The translations under genes were made by a program, and so were the position numbers. A stretch of 64,000 nucleotides of DNA from the NCBI RefSeq assembly GCF_003286085.1, contig NW_020825326.1:806001-870000 (forward strand), written 5' to 3'. The first letter of the stretch is position 1. The number at the start of each line of letters is the position of its first letter. This document shows positions 33,338 to 46,991 of the stretch, piece by piece. Below the pieces are notes generated by a model. It did no database searches. It was given only the letters and a program-made list of their open reading frames with translations, and was not told the origin of the DNA. This stretch comes from Drosophila persimilis. Taxonomy: Eukaryota > Arthropoda > Insecta > Diptera > Drosophilidae.

Positions 33338-34048
33338 ATGTTGACGTTTGTGAAGTCTGTGTTCTTGGCACGGAAATTGTGTGTGGCCAATCCTGCTCTG
33401 GCCAGCCAGGTGGTTCGCAGCAGTAAGTTTTCCGTGGGCCGATAAATATGACCATCTGTGGGTTCGGCATTCTGTTTTGTTTACGTAACGTTTGAATGGT
33501 GTAAAAGACTACAACCTTATATCCGTTCTCATTGCATTAGTGGCTGGATGGAACAAGGACTACAAGCCAGCCCCCTTCCCAAAGACAGAGAAGGAGCGCG
33601 AGGCAGCCGCTAAGAAGTATTATCTTCTGCCCGAAGAGTACAAGCCCTATGCCGACGATGGTTTGGGCTATGGCGACTATCCGAAGGTTGGCGGCGGCCT
33701 AGGTGTGGAGAATAAGGATAGCTACTATCCCTGGGATTATCCCGAGCACAAGCGCAACCTCCACGAGCCCGTGAGTAGTCACAGTAACATGAAAACATTG
33801 ATAAAATCTATATATTTCCCTTTTTCCTTTTCCAGATCTCGGCGGATCATGACTTGTATAGCGAAGACCGCTACTCACAGGCCGAGAAGCCGCGCTATAG
33901 CACCTCGTACTACGTCTTGAGCTTTGTGGGTGTCATGTCCGGCTGCCTCGCCCTCTACTACTGGCTGGAGGACAAGAAAATGTATCGTCCTGTGGCAGCC
34001 AAGCAATACCCTGGTGATGGTGTCAAGCACTACACCTTTGAGAAGTAA
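33338..34048 (+). CDS. ND-ASHI: NADH dehydrogenase ASHI subunit (NDUFB8)
   Basis: Exons 33338-33422, 33541-33770 and 33836-34048 encode 175 residues, the D. melanogaster length. The basic N-terminus MLTFVKSVFLARKLC is a mitochondrial import signal. The body shows the NDUFB8 pattern WNKDYKPAPFPKTEKERE, YYLLPEEYKPYADDG and YPWDYPEHKRN. A single membrane segment (YYVLSFVGVMSGCLALYYWL) precedes a short tail. It is an accessory subunit of the membrane arm of respiratory complex I. It converges with Mcm6, leaving about 430 bp between the two stop codons. Confidence 0.95.
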
Positions 34049-34479
34049 CTGTTTGGGAGATCTACTCATCCGATCGCCGGCTTTGCGGTGCTTAGTCCTT
34101 TCTACTTCTTAGACAATTTATCCATGCATCTGTAAAATTAAACTGAAAAACCTATCGGAGTACGAATGTACGAGTACGCATGTTTCCATGGAAATAAGCG
34201 ATGCGATCGAATATTAATTGTCGGTGAACGTTTATTAGGCAGAAACAAAAATTCAAAAGTTGGTTTTTAATTAGACCACGCTGTATGACCCAGGACGATC
34301 AGTGATGATCGATGACATCATGAAAACTTAGAGCTAAACTTAACAGTGTTTTTCAGAATAACTTACAGAGCTAGATAAATCCATATATAAGGAATGGGTC
34401 CAAAAAAACTTTCAAACACGAAAGAGAAAACACAATCCTAAAAACTAGATAGGAGTATAATGGATGTTTGTGGAGAGAA

Positions 34480-36927
34480 TTAATCGACGACGTAGTTGGG
34501 ATGGACCACTAGAAGGGGATCATTGTCCACTTGCTCCTCTGCCGGCCCTTTGAGCCTGGACAGGTTGGATGTCTTAAGGGGAATGATTACCTGGTCGTGG
34601 TAGATGAGGCGATCGATCAACTTTTCGATGAGGTTCTTACGCGAGATGAGCTCGTCCTCTGACTCGATCTGGTCGGCGACCTGTTCCAGGTACCAGGTGA
34701 CTACATCACTACGCTTCATGCCAGAGTCGCTGCCCTCAACCTCGCAGCGGGCTTCTTCGCCACGCATGTGTAGCACCAGCATGGTGGATAGGTTCTTATA
34801 GTCCTCGAAAGAGAGGGTAAACTTCTTCTTCTGGACAGTGCTGGCGCCCGAAGTGTCTAAGGTGTCGGTTTCAGTGTTGGCCGCAGACCCGTTGTTCTCC
34901 ATGTCAATATCATCCTGAATGCCATCGTCCACGTCCAGATCATCGTCATCGTCCAAGTGGATGTCGGGCTGCTCCACGCGGATAATAGACTTGTTCAGCA
35001 AACGGAAAGCCTCCTTGACGTGTCGCTCCAGCACACGATTCGAGCACTCCAGCTTGGCCATGGCCTCGCTCAGCCGGATCATAGACTCCAGCTGGCGGAC
35101 GGTGATACGCCAGGTGCTACGGCCGGCGGTGCCCGTATCACGCTGGCGCAGATGGCCGTAGTTCTCCACCAGCATTTTGCCGGCCTCCTGGCCGATGATC
35201 GGCTTGAACTGGCGAGCGAAGGTCACGTAGCGCAGTACCTCCTCGCGGCTGTATGCCCGCTCTACCGATTCTTCTATGTTCGAGTGGAGGTCCACAATCT
35301 TCCGAGCAATGGCATAGTCCACCACCTCGTTACACTCGTCGACCAGAATGAAGAACAAATCAAAGCGAGACATGATCGGAGCCGACAGCTGGATGTTCTG
35401 CTGTAGACTCTTGGAACGGTCGTAGCGGCCATTGATAGGATTGGCAGCGGCCAGGATCGATGTGCGGGCATTCAGTGTGGCCCGGACTCCGGCGCGGGCA
35501 ATCGAGATCGTCTGCTGCTCCATGGCCTCATGTATGGCCACCTGGTCGCGCAGGTCCATCTTGTCAAATTCGTCGATGCAACAGATGCCGTTGTCGGCCA
35601 ACATCAGGGCGCCCGCCTCGATCACAAAGTCGAAGCTTTCTTCGTCGCGCACCACCGCGGCCGTGAGACCTGCCGCCGATGAGGCCTTCCCCGAAGTGTA
35701 AATGGCGCGTGGCGAGAAGTCCGACACCTGCTTGAGGAACTGCGACTTGGCCGTGCTGGGATCGCCGACAATGCAGACGTTTACGTCGCCACGGAGCGAG
35801 GTCTTCTCTATTGTGGTCTTGGCTACGCCCCCGAACAGCTGCAGCAAAATTCCCCGCTTCACTTCGTCGTTGCCGTAAATGGAGGGGAAGAGGCAGGTGA
35901 TGAGGTTCTGGTACAGGTTGCGATCCTTGGACATCTCGTAGATCTTATGCCACTCGGCGTCCGTCATCTGCTTCTTCATGTCCTCGGCGGTGACCTCAGA
36001 CATGGGAAGATCTGTGCCGCCGAAGCGCGCAGTGGTTGCCTGGACGCTGCAGGCCAGGAAGGCCATGCGATAGTTGAGCTCGCGCATACCTAGGGCCTTC
36101 AATCCGGTGACTCCCTCCATGCCCTCGCCGGGCTTGTGGCGGGAGCCGGACTCGGCTCTGGTTCCAGGCATTGCCAGCACACTGACATCGGGTACCACGA
36201 TGAGAGTGCCGGTGAAATCGTAGCGATCGCCAGCCTGGACGGTCTCCACCAGTTCTGAGCGCAAAATAATCTCAACTGCACGCGGAATGCAGCCGCGGGG
36301 AAGCTCCGCCTGTGTCTCCTGGATACGGATCTTTTGAAAGTCGAGAAACAGGCTCTTCTCTACATCGAGCATGAAACGGCGGCGGTTAGAGCACACGGGA
36401 TTTCGGCAGATGGTGGGATTGGTGAATTTGAACTGCTGCTCCACGTTACGGATTTCAGTTTGGCAGTCCAGGCACATGAAGGTGCCCGAGACGAGCTCCG
36501 GGTGGACGGGATGCGTTCGCACCACTTGACCGGAGATGCGGATAAGGGTGCCGATCTTCGAAGTAGTCAGATCACGTACCTTGTGACGAGTCGGCACCTC
36601 CGTGAAGGCCACATAGCAGTCCTTGTTTGTTTTGAGGCCAATGCGATCCTTCACGTAGTTGGAGACCGACTGGCAGAGGAACGGGTAGACGTGGTAGTAC
36701 TCCTCGATGATAGCCGTGGCTAGGTTCTGGTCGTACTTCTCCACATCCTCAAAGCTCACCTCAAGGGTGCAGCGATCGGGCGACTCCAGATTTGCGGCGG
36801 GACGAGTGTACTTGATTTCGCCATTCTCCTTGAACTCCTCGAGGAAGTCTTGAAAGAGCTTCTGGGTGCGTATTCCCACATCATCTTTGACGCGTAACTG
36901 ACCGATTTGTGCATCTGCAACATCCAT
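34480..36927 (-). CDS. Mcm6: MCM6 replicative helicase subunit
   Basis: An uninterrupted 815-residue frame on the minus strand. The N-terminal domain has a four-Cys zinc finger (CLDC...CRNPVC, about residues 150-180). The AAA+ core has Walker A GDPSTAKS (about 390), Walker B CIDEFDKM and arginine finger SRFD. An acidic linker ([10 protein letters not shown]) precedes the C-terminal winged-helix domain. The MCM6-specific N-terminus and length separate it from MCM2-5 and MCM7. MCM2-7 is the licensed and then CMG helicase at replication origins. It lies on the same chromosome segment as Cdc7, whose kinase complex acts on the MCM hexamer. No perfect DRE is seen upstream. Confidence 0.97.
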   Translation of the reverse strand: MDVADAQIGQLRVKDDVGIRTQKLFQDFLEEFKENGEIKYTRPAANLESPDRCTLEVSFEDVEKYDQNLATAIIEEYYHVYPFLCQSVSNYVKDRIGLKTNKDCYVAFTEVPTRHKVRDLTTSKIGTLIRISGQVVRTHPVHPELVSGTFMCLDCQTEIRNVEQQFKFTNPTICRNPVCSNRRRFMLDVEKSLFLDFQKIRIQETQAELPRGCIPRAVEIILRSELVETVQAGDRYDFTGTLIVVPDVSVLAMPGTRAESGSRHKPGEGMEGVTGLKALGMRELNYRMAFLACSVQATTARFGGTDLPMSEVTAEDMKKQMTDAEWHKIYEMSKDRNLYQNLITCLFPSIYGNDEVKRGILLQLFGGVAKTTIEKTSLRGDVNVCIVGDPSTAKSQFLKQVSDFSPRAIYTSGKASSAAGLTAAVVRDEESFDFVIEAGALMLADNGICCIDEFDKMDLRDQVAIHEAMEQQTISIARAGVRATLNARTSILAAANPINGRYDRSKSLQQNIQLSAPIMSRFDLFFILVDECNEVVDYAIARKIVDLHSNIEESVERAYSREEVLRYVTFARQFKPIIGQEAGKMLVENYGHLRQRDTGTAGRSTWRITVRQLESMIRLSEAMAKLECSNRVLERHVKEAFRLLNKSIIRVEQPDIHLDDDDDLDVDDGIQDDIDMENNGSAANTETDTLDTSGASTVQKKKFTLSFEDYKNLSTMLVLHMRGEEARCEVEGSDSGMKRSDVVTWYLEQVADQIESEDELISRKNLIEKLIDRLIYHDQVIIPLKTSNLSRLKGPAEEQVDNDPLLVVHPNYVVD

Positions 36928-37541
36928 GGTTCTACTGAAAACTTAGCCCTGTAACTCTCAATAATCCAAGATAAACCAAATTAAAACGATGCGATAAACT
37001 TCGATGCTATGATCAATACTGTTTACAGCCGCTGCGAGTTTTTGCCAATTTTGGCGCCGTTTTTTGACAATTGCGTTTGGCTCGTTTTGACATACGCAAG
37101 GGGTGGCAGCGCCGCCACTTGCGTGCTGTTACGCGCACGAAATGTGCTGTTGGCCGCTCACGAGGCTGCCACACTGAGGCCAGACTCACGGAGGCGTCAA
37201 ATTCTTGTCTTCATCAATGGCTTAAAAATATTTAAGCAGAGCTAAGGGTCTTAGTTAGCCAGTATTATTCAACAGAATATCAAAATTGAGCAATAGGAAC
37301 GATTTTTCCCTTGAGTGGTATTACGTTTTATTTGTTGGACCTTTTTCGCTAAAACCTTTTGTAAGACAAAATCTAATAAAATCAAGTATTTAAAATAAGT
37401 CAATCAAGTAGAAAATTGATTCATTAATCGGATAAAATTATGTAGGCAGGGCTGTGGATTCTATCTAGCTAGAAATATTCAACGGAATATCAAAAACGGA
37501 AAATTTGTATAATATAACTTGAATTCGTGAGGATATTTACG
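36928..37541. other. divergent intergenic region, Mcm6/LUC7L3
   Basis: AT-rich, no coding signal. An imperfect repeat (TATTCAACRGAATATCAAAA) occurs at about 37265 and 37485, each time following a similar stretch mentioning TTAGYTAG. The core promoter of the LUC7-like gene is at the right end. Confidence 0.3.
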
Positions 37542-37592
37542 GTATATTTTTAAAATGAGACAGTATATTTTGGTATATTTTGAGGGTCAGAC
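37542..37592 (+). promoter_or_regulatory. core promoter block, motif-6 elements plus GAGGGTCAGAC
   Basis: Three copies of GTATATTTT (37542-37550, 37563-37571, 37573-37581) are followed at once by GAGGGTCAGAC (37582-37592), about 185 bp upstream of the LUC7-like ATG. GTATWTTT is Ohler motif 6. The same arrangement in opposite orientation is at 741-805. Confidence 0.55.
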
Positions 37593-37777
37593 GTCAAATT
37601 TATTGATTCTTCGATAAAAACTTGGTTATATTGTGCAGCGCGAGGGAAGATCACATCTTTCGGTCCAATTGAAACGGAGGCCACATTACCTGACCCAAGT
37701 ACTTAAACTATTTGGACGCCACCCACAACTACACCCACAACCATTGGCCCTGTCCGCCGCCAGCGAAGATACCGAAA

Positions 37778-39500
37778 ATGGTGGACGCTGCCAGACAAAT
37801 GCTCGATGAGCTAATGGGCCGCAATCGGAACCTGCATCCATCGGAGGCAGGACTCAAGGTGAACTGGGAGGATCCAGAGGTGAGTATGCGCTGCCAGCGC
37901 CATTGGAATATCCACTCGCATTCGTGTTATGGCTGTTCTTCTATGCTTCTGGCTACAATATCATATCCAGTCGTCCCCTCACATATGTATACATATATAC
38001 GATATGTATTTGGTGGGGCTGCCTGACCTTGCAAACTTCTTCCTTCTACATATGCACAAATTGCAGTTTTGTCAGTTTTACAACGTGAAGTTCTGCCCGC
38101 ACGATCTCTTCATCAACACACGGGCCGATCTCGGTCCCTGCGCCCGCATTCACGACGAGGAGGCCAAGCACCTGTACGAGGAGGCGCGTCCGGCACGGAA
38201 GCGCCAGTACGAGGATGAGTTTCTTCGCTTCTGCAACGTGATGCTACACGACGTGGACCGGAAGATTCAGAAGGGTAAGCAGCGTCTGCAACTAATGCAG
38301 CGAGATCACCCGCCACCGACGCTGCAATTGAGCAAGCATCAGGACCAGTTGAACACCCTGAATGCCCGCATTAACAAGCTGCTGGCGGAAGCCGAAGAGG
38401 CTGGTATCCGCGGTGACGTTGACCAGGCCCAGGATCTGATGACGCTCTGCGAGGAGGTCAAAGAAGAGAAGGAGCAGCTTCTGCAGCAGTACGATGCCAG
38501 CCGCAAGGCAAGCAGCAAGATGATCGCCCCGGACCCGTCCAGTGCGGACGATCCCATACACAGTCCAAAGACAAGCTTCTGCGATGTCCCAGTGATCCAC
38601 GACAGCACACAAGCCCCAACTCCAACTACAACAATAAACCCAGCCTCCATTGATTTGGCCGGCGAAGCAGCAGTAGTGGCACCAGCAGCAGCCTCCCCAA
38701 CCGAAGTGGACCCAGAAAGCACTGGATGTAAAGCAGGCCCTGGATCAGGAGCAGATGGGGAGGAGAAGTCGGACAATACAGACAACAAGTCTCAGTCAAA
38801 TTGGTCACACGAAGCCCTGCCCGAGAAGCAAATGAAGGTGTGCGAGATCTGCGGTGCCTTTCTTATTGTGGGCGATGCTCAGCAGCGAATTGAAGACCAT
38901 CTGATGGGCAAGCAACACCTGGGATACTCTAAGGTGCGCAACGCGGTGGCCGAAATCAACGACGAGCGGCAGAAGGAGCGCGACCAGGAGCGCGAGCAGG
39001 AACGCGAGCAGGAGGAACGAAGACGGCGCGAGGGTCGGGGCCAGCGCTTTAACTCATACGACAATAGACGGTAACCAGATTCAGCTCTGACTGTTCAACT
39101 TGCTATAGAGCTAATCATTATTCTGTTCTGTCTCTTTTTGCCGATGGCTGTCCATCAGCGAGCCGCGCGAATATCGGGAGCGCAGTCGTGACTATGTGCA
39201 GAGCCGCCAGACCTCAGACAGACGACATCGTAAGTAAGCGGGCGGTTCCCACTCTGGCTCGAGCAGAGTTTAAGTCGTAGTGGAGCTTGTTCTATGTATT
39301 TGTATTTGTGCTGGCTGGCACAACTGAATATCGAATTGTTTTCAGATCACCACAAGTCGCACCACGGCCACACATACTCGCGCAACGGCAGCAATAGCAA
39401 CAACAACAACCGGAGCAGACAACACAACCACAGTCATAGCCACTATCGACAAGAGAGCCGCGAACGGCACGCTCGCAGTCGCAGCCGCAGTCGCTACTAG
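37778..39500 (+). CDS. CG3198: LUC7-like splicing factor (LUC7L3 type)
   Basis: Four exons, 37778-37879, 38067-39070, 39159-39229 and 39346-39500, encode 443 residues. The LUC7 N-terminus (AARQMLDELMGRNRNLHP) leads into a CCCH zinc finger (CQFYNVKFCPHDLF...GPCARIH). A long coiled coil follows, then an Ala/Pro/Ser-rich linker and a C2H2 zinc finger (CEICGAFLIVGDAQQRIEDH). The C-terminus is an Arg/Glu and then Arg/Ser-rich tail ending SRSRSRY, encoded by the last two small exons. LUC7 proteins are U1 snRNP-associated factors that affect 5' splice-site choice in the nucleus. Skipping the last intron would give a stop four bases after 39070 and a protein without the RS tail. Confidence 0.92.
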
Positions 39501-39883
39501 AGACCAAAAACGATAAGATGGCTAGCGCTTAAGCTGAAACTCTAGGCCAGAAGACGAAGCAACACGAACTCAGCCATATCCGCGATCCTTGTAGCTAACC
39601 CAATGTACCCAACGTATCCACGCATCCACAACAAGCACCTGGCAATGTGCCCGAGTCATCGTCCCTTCCTCATCGCTGCTGCAACCGCAACCCAACCCGA
39701 AAGAGAAACTGAAACCGAAGAACAAACAACACCATCGAGGTACTCCAAAAATAATTAACAAAATTTCAAGTAATATGTATCAGAACAGTAAAAAAAAGAA
39801 ACAGAATCAGAGTGAATGAGAGTGCAGCTGGCAGGAGAGATAAGATCCTTGCCAGAGCAAGGTCAATAAGGTGAGTCACCCAC

Positions 39884-39917
39884 CGTACCGCACCGTACCG
39901 TACCATACCGTACTTTA
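39884..39917. repeat. CCGTA-type microsatellite
   Basis: Tandem imperfect CCGTA/CCGCA units just downstream of the LUC7-like gene. Confidence 0.7.
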
Positions 39918-40021
39918 TCACTTCACACCGTAAACATACCACAAGCTCTATATTGTTTAAATATAAATGATTCCTGTGTACGCATACCAAAATAACTTGT
40001 ACCTCTCAACCCTCCATTGTG

Positions 40022-40056
40022 AAACTGAACCTGAACCAGAACCAGAACCAGAAACA
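40022..40056. repeat. GAACCA hexamer repeat
   Basis: Tandem GAACCA/GAACCT units. A related run lies at about 41396-41427. Confidence 0.7.
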
Positions 40057-41112
40057 CATCGCGCAGACGGACGGAATACAATCAGACAACATTTCCCCAC
40101 TCTGAATACCCCGCAGAGAAATGTAGAAGAAGGGGCCTTGAGCACTATAGGAAGTCTCTATGGAGAGTGTAGGGTTAGCCTTTTGTATGATGTGCTGAAT
40201 TGTGAAGACAAATACCGAACTGAGCTTGTATTTTCAGTATAGATTTCGAAAAGATAGAGACGAGAATTTCCTGAGCTGTCCCAATCGATAGACTCACTAT
40301 TTTCACTGTTGATCAAATGGGAATTGGGAATTATACAGAAACGGATGGAGATTATACTTAAGCTATCCGTATATCCTTATACATTTGTTCATTCAATATT
40401 GAATTACAGATAAAATTGTCCAGAGAGGAACATTCCTAGTTTGATCATACATAAAACTACAAAACTATGTATGCATGTACATACATATTTACATATATAG
40501 AAATAGAGAGACACTTGAGTAATGAATATTTTGTATATATGTAGATTTGATATGTACTTCCTTCCAGTCTGAACTCTATACCTACGAATAATTTATATTG
40601 ACAGAGGTTGGTAATGTTGATCATATACTTATCAGATCGTACATAAACAGAATAAATTTAACCATTGATACCTTTTGATACACTCAGATAAATCTTTGGC
40701 GGACAATTCCATATCCAAATATCATGGGTTCAAAAACGGGGACTATGTTTAACTGATTTCTGAAAGAGAACAGTTTAAAAATTTTGTTAGTTAGTTGAGA
40801 GGGCATCTGTTTGTAGCGGACAATAGGTGTAATCTCTATGCCTTGTATGTGACAGAAAGAGTGCCCAGCGGACAGATACATAAAGTACATCAAATATTTG
40901 GGATGTTTGGCTGACTTTTGGCCGAAACCATAGCCGTAACTGAAACAGGTATTTACTAAGCCATTCCGTTATCTCTATTTTGCGCTTAACTAACCCAACA
41001 GATACAGATCTACACACCTACCCACCCACGCATATCATGCAATCCCCACTCCACTCCACCGCAAACACACGCACACACATATGAATGTACATATGTATAT
41101 GTATAAATAAAT

Positions 41113-41118
41113 ACATAC

Positions 41119-41192
<74 letters not shown>

Positions 41193-41212
41193 TATGTATA
41201 TATATATATATA
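41113..41212. repeat. long TA microsatellite
   Basis: About 100 bp of nearly pure (TA)n with a few interruptions, the longest in the window. Confidence 0.9.
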
Positions 41213-42318
41213 GAGAATCGTATTGCATGTGATAGAACTGAATATGGAGCATTGTGTGGGTCGTCGTCCCTCGGAGGTATGTAGTCGTAGTCCCCTTCCT
41301 GGGAGCAGGAGACGCACAAGCAGATTAATGAGAGACCGAACATTTGTGGACATTCATGTGTGCCCTTGATGCCCTTTCCTGAACGCATTCGAACCGAAAC
41401 AGAACCCGAGCCCGAACCAGAACCCGTTGATAGGGTGCAATACCATTCGATTCTATTCCATTCCATCCGATTACTTATTATCGCATGTTCACATCCATTT
41501 GGAAAGGGTACTCGAGAGAATACTTCGGCTTGCCGGCTTATGTATACATACTTAGCACCTGATGCTTCATATTTGTTCTTCCCTTAATGCCGTTGTGTTT
41601 GTGCTCTCCATCCCAAAGAGTGCAACTAATCTAAGAGCCCTATCAATCCGGCCCATGGTTCCAGATACTTATACTCCCAATCATCCCTAAGAAAAGTATT
41701 CCCTCAAAAAGGGTGGGATCGTTAGAAGAACACCAAAACACGAGGTAATTGCACTGACGAATCACATCAAATCAAACCCAATCCAATCCAATCAAATGCA
41801 AATGAAAATGAAAATCTAATGAATCAATAAAGCGTCGTGCCCGAATGCGTGCGATGGTAGGCAGAGGGAGAAAGCGAACAGTGCAGAGCGACAGCGACAG
41901 AGACAGAAACAGAGCAGGAAAAAGGGAAAGCAAACATCCTTTATGTGTACCATATCCAGAGTGCCATATACATACATATACATATGTAATCGTATATACA
42001 TATGTATGTATGTATCGTATGCTCAAGTTTTCCCCCACACTCATCCACAGGTAAATTGTGACTGACCCCAGACCTCGATAATATAATAATACCAAATGCT
42101 AATGCTCTTGAAAAGTAAATAATTGCAAAAGACATCCAAGTGTACAAGTGTATTTACATATTGTGTATGTATGTATACCAATGTGTGTGTGTGCGTGATC
42201 AGAAGAGAACCATCAGATTTGATCTTGCCCCTCATACCGTACCCAATAGCTGTAAAGCCTTCAGAGTTGCATCTTTTTGTGTCCGTCCCGACACACACAC
42301 ACACACGCACATATACGT

Positions 42319-42345
42319 ATATATATATACATATACACGAACTTG

Positions 42346-42378
<33 letters not shown>

Positions 42379-42391
42379 TATATAAATATAA
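42319..42391. repeat. TA microsatellite
   Basis: Interrupted (TA)n preceded by a short (CA)n at 42291-42306. A third pure (TA)n run lies at 42584-42616. Confidence 0.85.
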
Positions 42392-42580
42392 ATATATTTA
42401 AATATATAACAGATCGATCATGTCTCCAATCCAATTTTCCAATCTACAACCCTTATTATCAATCGCTGATCAAATGCTCACCTCGATTCACACAACTCCT
42501 TCTCAAACATTCCAGGAGCCGGAACATTCGGAATACTCTGGATCTGGCTTTGGATGTGGATCTGTGGTCAATAGAGAGAA

Positions 42581-42617
<37 letters not shown>

Positions 42618-45034
42618 TAGAAAGAAGAACCAACCAGGTAACTTCTATGCCACACCTCCCCCACATAAATGTTTCTTCACGACAGACAAGGCAGCGCGTC
42701 GCTGAATATATATTGAATATATGCGCCATGAACAGAACATACTCTGCAATCTACGACCAACGATCCACCATTCTCTGATCCCGGAAGAGAGACTCGCGTA
42801 GAACTTTATTAGGCTTGAGACATACGAGGTGAATTTCTATTTCTCTCATCTATAACTATCTTTAGCCCTCGACTCTGACCCCGTTCACTGATCCTTACCA
42901 CGCATCTCCAGTCCGTCAGTCTCTCTGTCTATTGGGACCACCCTTTAAATCTTAGTTCAAAACATATATAGATACACACATCTTTAGATATACACATATA
43001 TGGGGATCATGCACATATATATATGTATGCATGTACATATTTGACTTTGTGTTCCTATTAATAACGAGCAGCCTTCACAGTCGGATCGGGAACCCCATGA
43101 TCCACGATCTCACTATGGAGTGAGTCTATAGGCTGAAAGCCCCTTCCTTTCCGGCCTCCCCGATCTGGTGCGCTTGCGAATGCTGGAGCGTCTTTCATAC
43201 CTAACTACTTTTCCCCATTTCGGTTACGATGAATTAGAAAACCAATCAATTCAATTGAGTCCCCCACTCCCAGCCCACCCTTCCGTGGCAAAGCGCAGTC
43301 ATATTCCTGTCCTTAGAGGAAAGATCAAGTTTTTTTCAGGACAATTTTGTAGAGCCTAACGAATCATAATTATTTATTTATCAATCGATCGAAAGCCTGT
43401 AGTCATGTAAAGATGTTTTTAAGTATGATTTACATACGCTATGAGTAAGGATACAACATTCTAAATAGTGAGACTCGCAATAATTTTCTAATAAAGATCA
43501 AAGCTAATCCCGAAAAGGTCCCCAATCTATTGTTTTCTTTTCGTCCTCTCATTTCCAGGTTTTCCCGCATCGAATGGCAGTTTTCCTTTCTTTCTTTTGA
43601 ATATTTTGTTTGTTGTATATTAATTTTTGTATATTCACATAAATGGTAAATTGGTAAATTTAATACATATTAATAATAAGAATCATATTTATAAATTGCA
43701 TTTGCCATTATTCACCGTATGTATTTGCTTTATATTCAATATCTACAATGTACGTGGGTACACACATATACACACATATGTACATACATATGTATCTATT
43801 TATATTTATGCACACCGATCATCAACGGCGGGATGTACAGAACTATATATGTACATATTGTACGTGGATGCATATTATACGAGGATGGTTTATGCAAGAC
43901 TGTATGCAATACAGTACTTTTCATATCGTTAAAGGTCCATTACGGAGTCGTAGTAGTTATCGAAAAATTGAATTCAATAATGTTGCGCATTGACCAAGTC
44001 ATCGAATAGGTATTATTTGGCTCAATCAGATATTTAATATGTACAATAAATTTATAGTTTATGGTCTTATTCAACCAGACTTGAAGTTCAAGCTAAGAGT
44101 GAACGAGAGAATTGTGCAATCTAGTTTGGCTTTCTAGTCGAACTGGTGGCAGCGCAACGACATAATTGTACTTTGAATGTACAATTTGGGTAGATTTGGT
44201 GTCGGTGAGCATGGTTTCGTGCGCAAATAATGCCAAGGACACCCTGTCGCGCTGAAACACTCTCTTTGACAAAAACCAATCATAGCCATCTACATCTCTC
44301 CTCATATTGTGGATATTTTTTAAACGATACTTTTACATACATAGTTTTACATAATGTCTTTTAGGTTACCGAACCAAAGAGAACAAAAATTGTATACAAA
44401 AAAAAAAAAGATTTTATTACCAAATAATAAGAAGGTCATAATAGTATAACATGCATACAAAATGGTATAATAAGATTGATAAAAAATATTTGTTTTGGGG
44501 GCGATCCAATCCTGCGATTGGAAAGTTTATGAAATATCTGTGTATGTGCTTTTTTTCGAGCAAATATCGACTGAGTTCTCCAACAACTATTGCCTTGGGT
44601 TCGCGCGTATCTACAGTTTTTAGACTTCGCTTTCTAAATTCTTGTTCCGTAGTTTGTTCAATTTTTTTAAATTTTCAACTTAATCTATTTAAATCCTCTT
44701 CGGAAGTGTTTGCGCTGAATAAATGTTAAGTGTAGTTTTGAGTTTCTATTCAATTTTACAGTTGTCTCTTTCCAGGGGAAAGAGTGCGGCAGTTTTAAAC
44801 AATGTGTTGGCCAGCCCTGGGCTGGGGTCCAGCTCTTGCTAAAGATCGACTAATACCTAAAGAGTAGTTGCAAGGAGCAGGAGAACAGGAGAGGGCGTAG
44901 GGCGTGAGTGTCTTTATGGGTATGTGTGAGCTTCCGGGCCTTCCTGCCTTGCACCATTGATCCATCTAGGTTGCGGGCAACTCCTCCTCCTGAGTTAGAC
45001 ACCGGAGACTGCCTCGATCCAGGCTGATCCGCTG

Positions 45035-46991
45035 CTAGTGACAGTGCTCGGTCACATCCACGATGACGGACTTCTTCCAGCAGAAGAGAAAGTAGCCCAC
45101 AGCCGCGCCCAGCACCACCATCAGGCAGAGCCAGACGTTGTACGTCATGAAGATCAGCATGAGCAGGAAGGAGAGCGTCACCTGCAGGATGTGAAGCAGC
45201 GTCTGGTACAGATGGTTGACCGAGAGCATCGAGGGTCTATGGAAAAGATAGTCGCAGTCAGATACCAGATATATCAAAATGGAAGGATAGGACAGGAGTA
45301 TATAGAGAAGCTCAGGATGACACGAGAAAACTGAAACAGAAACAAAAACAAAACGAAGAAGGGAATGGCACAGAACGGAACAGAACAGCTCTTCCAGCGG
45401 GTTCAGTTCGTCCTTGTGTATCGGTGTTAAGCTAACCTACACTAGACTAGGGTTTGGGGCTACGTTTAAGGTTGGCCTCGTTTGCTTTGGTTGAGGTATC
45501 GTACAGTCGAATTCTACTGCGTGCACTTTACATATGTACTTAATATGTACTACTTATATTGATCCAAGATGTGGAAAAAGTGTCACCCGATACGAGCAGG
45601 CCTAATCAACTGGGATAGAAACAGGTGCGCTCAGTCAGGCATCAGTGCAATTCCGATGAAGTGCAGACTATCGACAATACAATCGGACAGACGTTTGAGT
45701 CAGCACCAGACGTGAAATGTGAAAACAGAGCTCTGGGTAATACGATATATAATAAACTTAGATGGTAGCATTCAAGATTTACAGAATTGCACTGGAAAAG
45801 GGCTGAAACAGCGATACTTACGGTTGCTTGTGCACAACTTCGCCAACGTATCTAAAACATCGATTGAAGCGTGGCACAGTTACAGATTCGTATACGGATT
45901 CGAATTCAGATGCGGGTTCGCGGATCAAGTAAACAGATGCAGGTTCGGATACAGATACAGATTCGGAATACAATATATCAATTCAATCAGCGATTACGTT
46001 TAATGGGAAAGCGGTCAGAATGAGCGTGTTTTGCGGATCGAATTTACAAATGGTAAACGGCGGCGCAGATGCAGATGCAGATGGAGCGGATAATGGAGAT
46101 GCGAATGCGGATGGATGGTACACACAAGAGCGGGGAGCGGGAGCAAAACGGTAACAGTTTAACGGTAACGGTAACGATAACGGCAACGAAAACGAGAAAG
46201 AAGAAGAAAGCATTAAAATTAGTATTTACAAGTACAGGAACAGAGGCCACAAAGCAGGACACAAAGGTCAAGCATGCGATAACCATTGGGGGAACGTTCC
46301 CACGGGGGTATTCCCGGGGGAGAAAAAATATATTTATAGAACGAGCAACGGAACACGGAAGCCAATCCCGGGATAGTACTCACTGCACTGGGGATGGGGC
46401 AGCCGCCGCTGCGGAGGGAAGTCGCGGCGCCTCCGGATTGCGCTGGGGACCCGTCACCGGGCGGTACTCGAGCAGGTTATACGTCTTCCAGAACAGATAC
46501 TCGCGGTAGTACTTGAGCCCCTCGTACAGCAGGGCCAGTAGGAAGATGGCGATCATCGACCCAATCAGGCCGGAGACCGTATCGATGTGCCACCAGGAGA
46601 AGAGGATCGTCTCGTTGTAGCCAAAGTGGAACTATCCAAAGCAGATCGAAAGAGAGATCAATCAGAGTTTCAAGGCATAACACGGGATGTGTGTTTTCGT
46701 TGCTTACCGCCATGGACATCATATGCTCCATGCCAGTGCCCGTGCCTCCACCGCCGCCACTATGATGGTGTACCGCATGCATGTCGTGGGTCGTGGAATC
46801 GGTGGTAGTGGTGGTGGGGCTGATGCTGCTGTCCATCCCACTGTGATCATGGTGCATGCCAGCGTGGTCATGGTGCAGGGAATGATCTGTCGGAAAAGCG
46901 ATTACCTTACCATGGAGATCTCTGGGCCCCGCGAGTGCCGAGTTACCGAGTACTTACCAACATTGGGCGCAGTGTGATGGGCGTGGTCCAT
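45035..46991 (-). CDS. Ctr1A: high-affinity copper transporter CTR1
   Basis: Exons on the minus strand 46958-46991, 46708-46886, 46384-46631 and 45035-45236 encode 220 residues. The extracellular N-terminus is rich in His and Met ([28 protein letters not shown]), which are copper ligands. Three membrane segments follow: [18 protein letters not shown], then [21 protein letters not shown] with the MxxxM selectivity motif (MLIFM), then [10 protein letters not shown] with GxxxG. It ends in a short cytosolic tail finishing CH, a copper-handling HCH-like end. CTR1 trimers import Cu(I) at the plasma membrane. The last intron (45237-46383) is 1147 bp and rich in simple repeats. The probable promoter is far upstream at 49941-49975. 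Confidence 0.95.
45880..46200. repeat. degenerate short tandem repeats in the Ctr1A last intron
   Basis: Three adjacent imperfect arrays: ATTCGGATACAG-like units (about 45885-45965), GATGCA/GATGCG units (46065-46115) and AACGGT/AACGAT units (46150-46200). They are non-coding and intronic. Confidence 0.6.

Larger units (their letters stand above)
39501..45034. other. long non-coding, microsatellite-rich region
   Basis: No protein-like ORF on either strand in about 5.5 kb. It holds TA repeats, CA repeats, TACATATGTA-type palindromes, GAACCA and CCGTA tandem runs, and several AATAAA signals. It probably contains the 3'UTRs of the LUC7-like gene (left) and Ctr1A (right). Short ORFs rich in Tyr/Ile (for example 41018-41353) are translations of TA repeats. 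Confidence 0.4.

Noticed and set aside
41018-41353. Tyr/Ile-rich open frames
   Set aside because: They are translations of the TA microsatellite.
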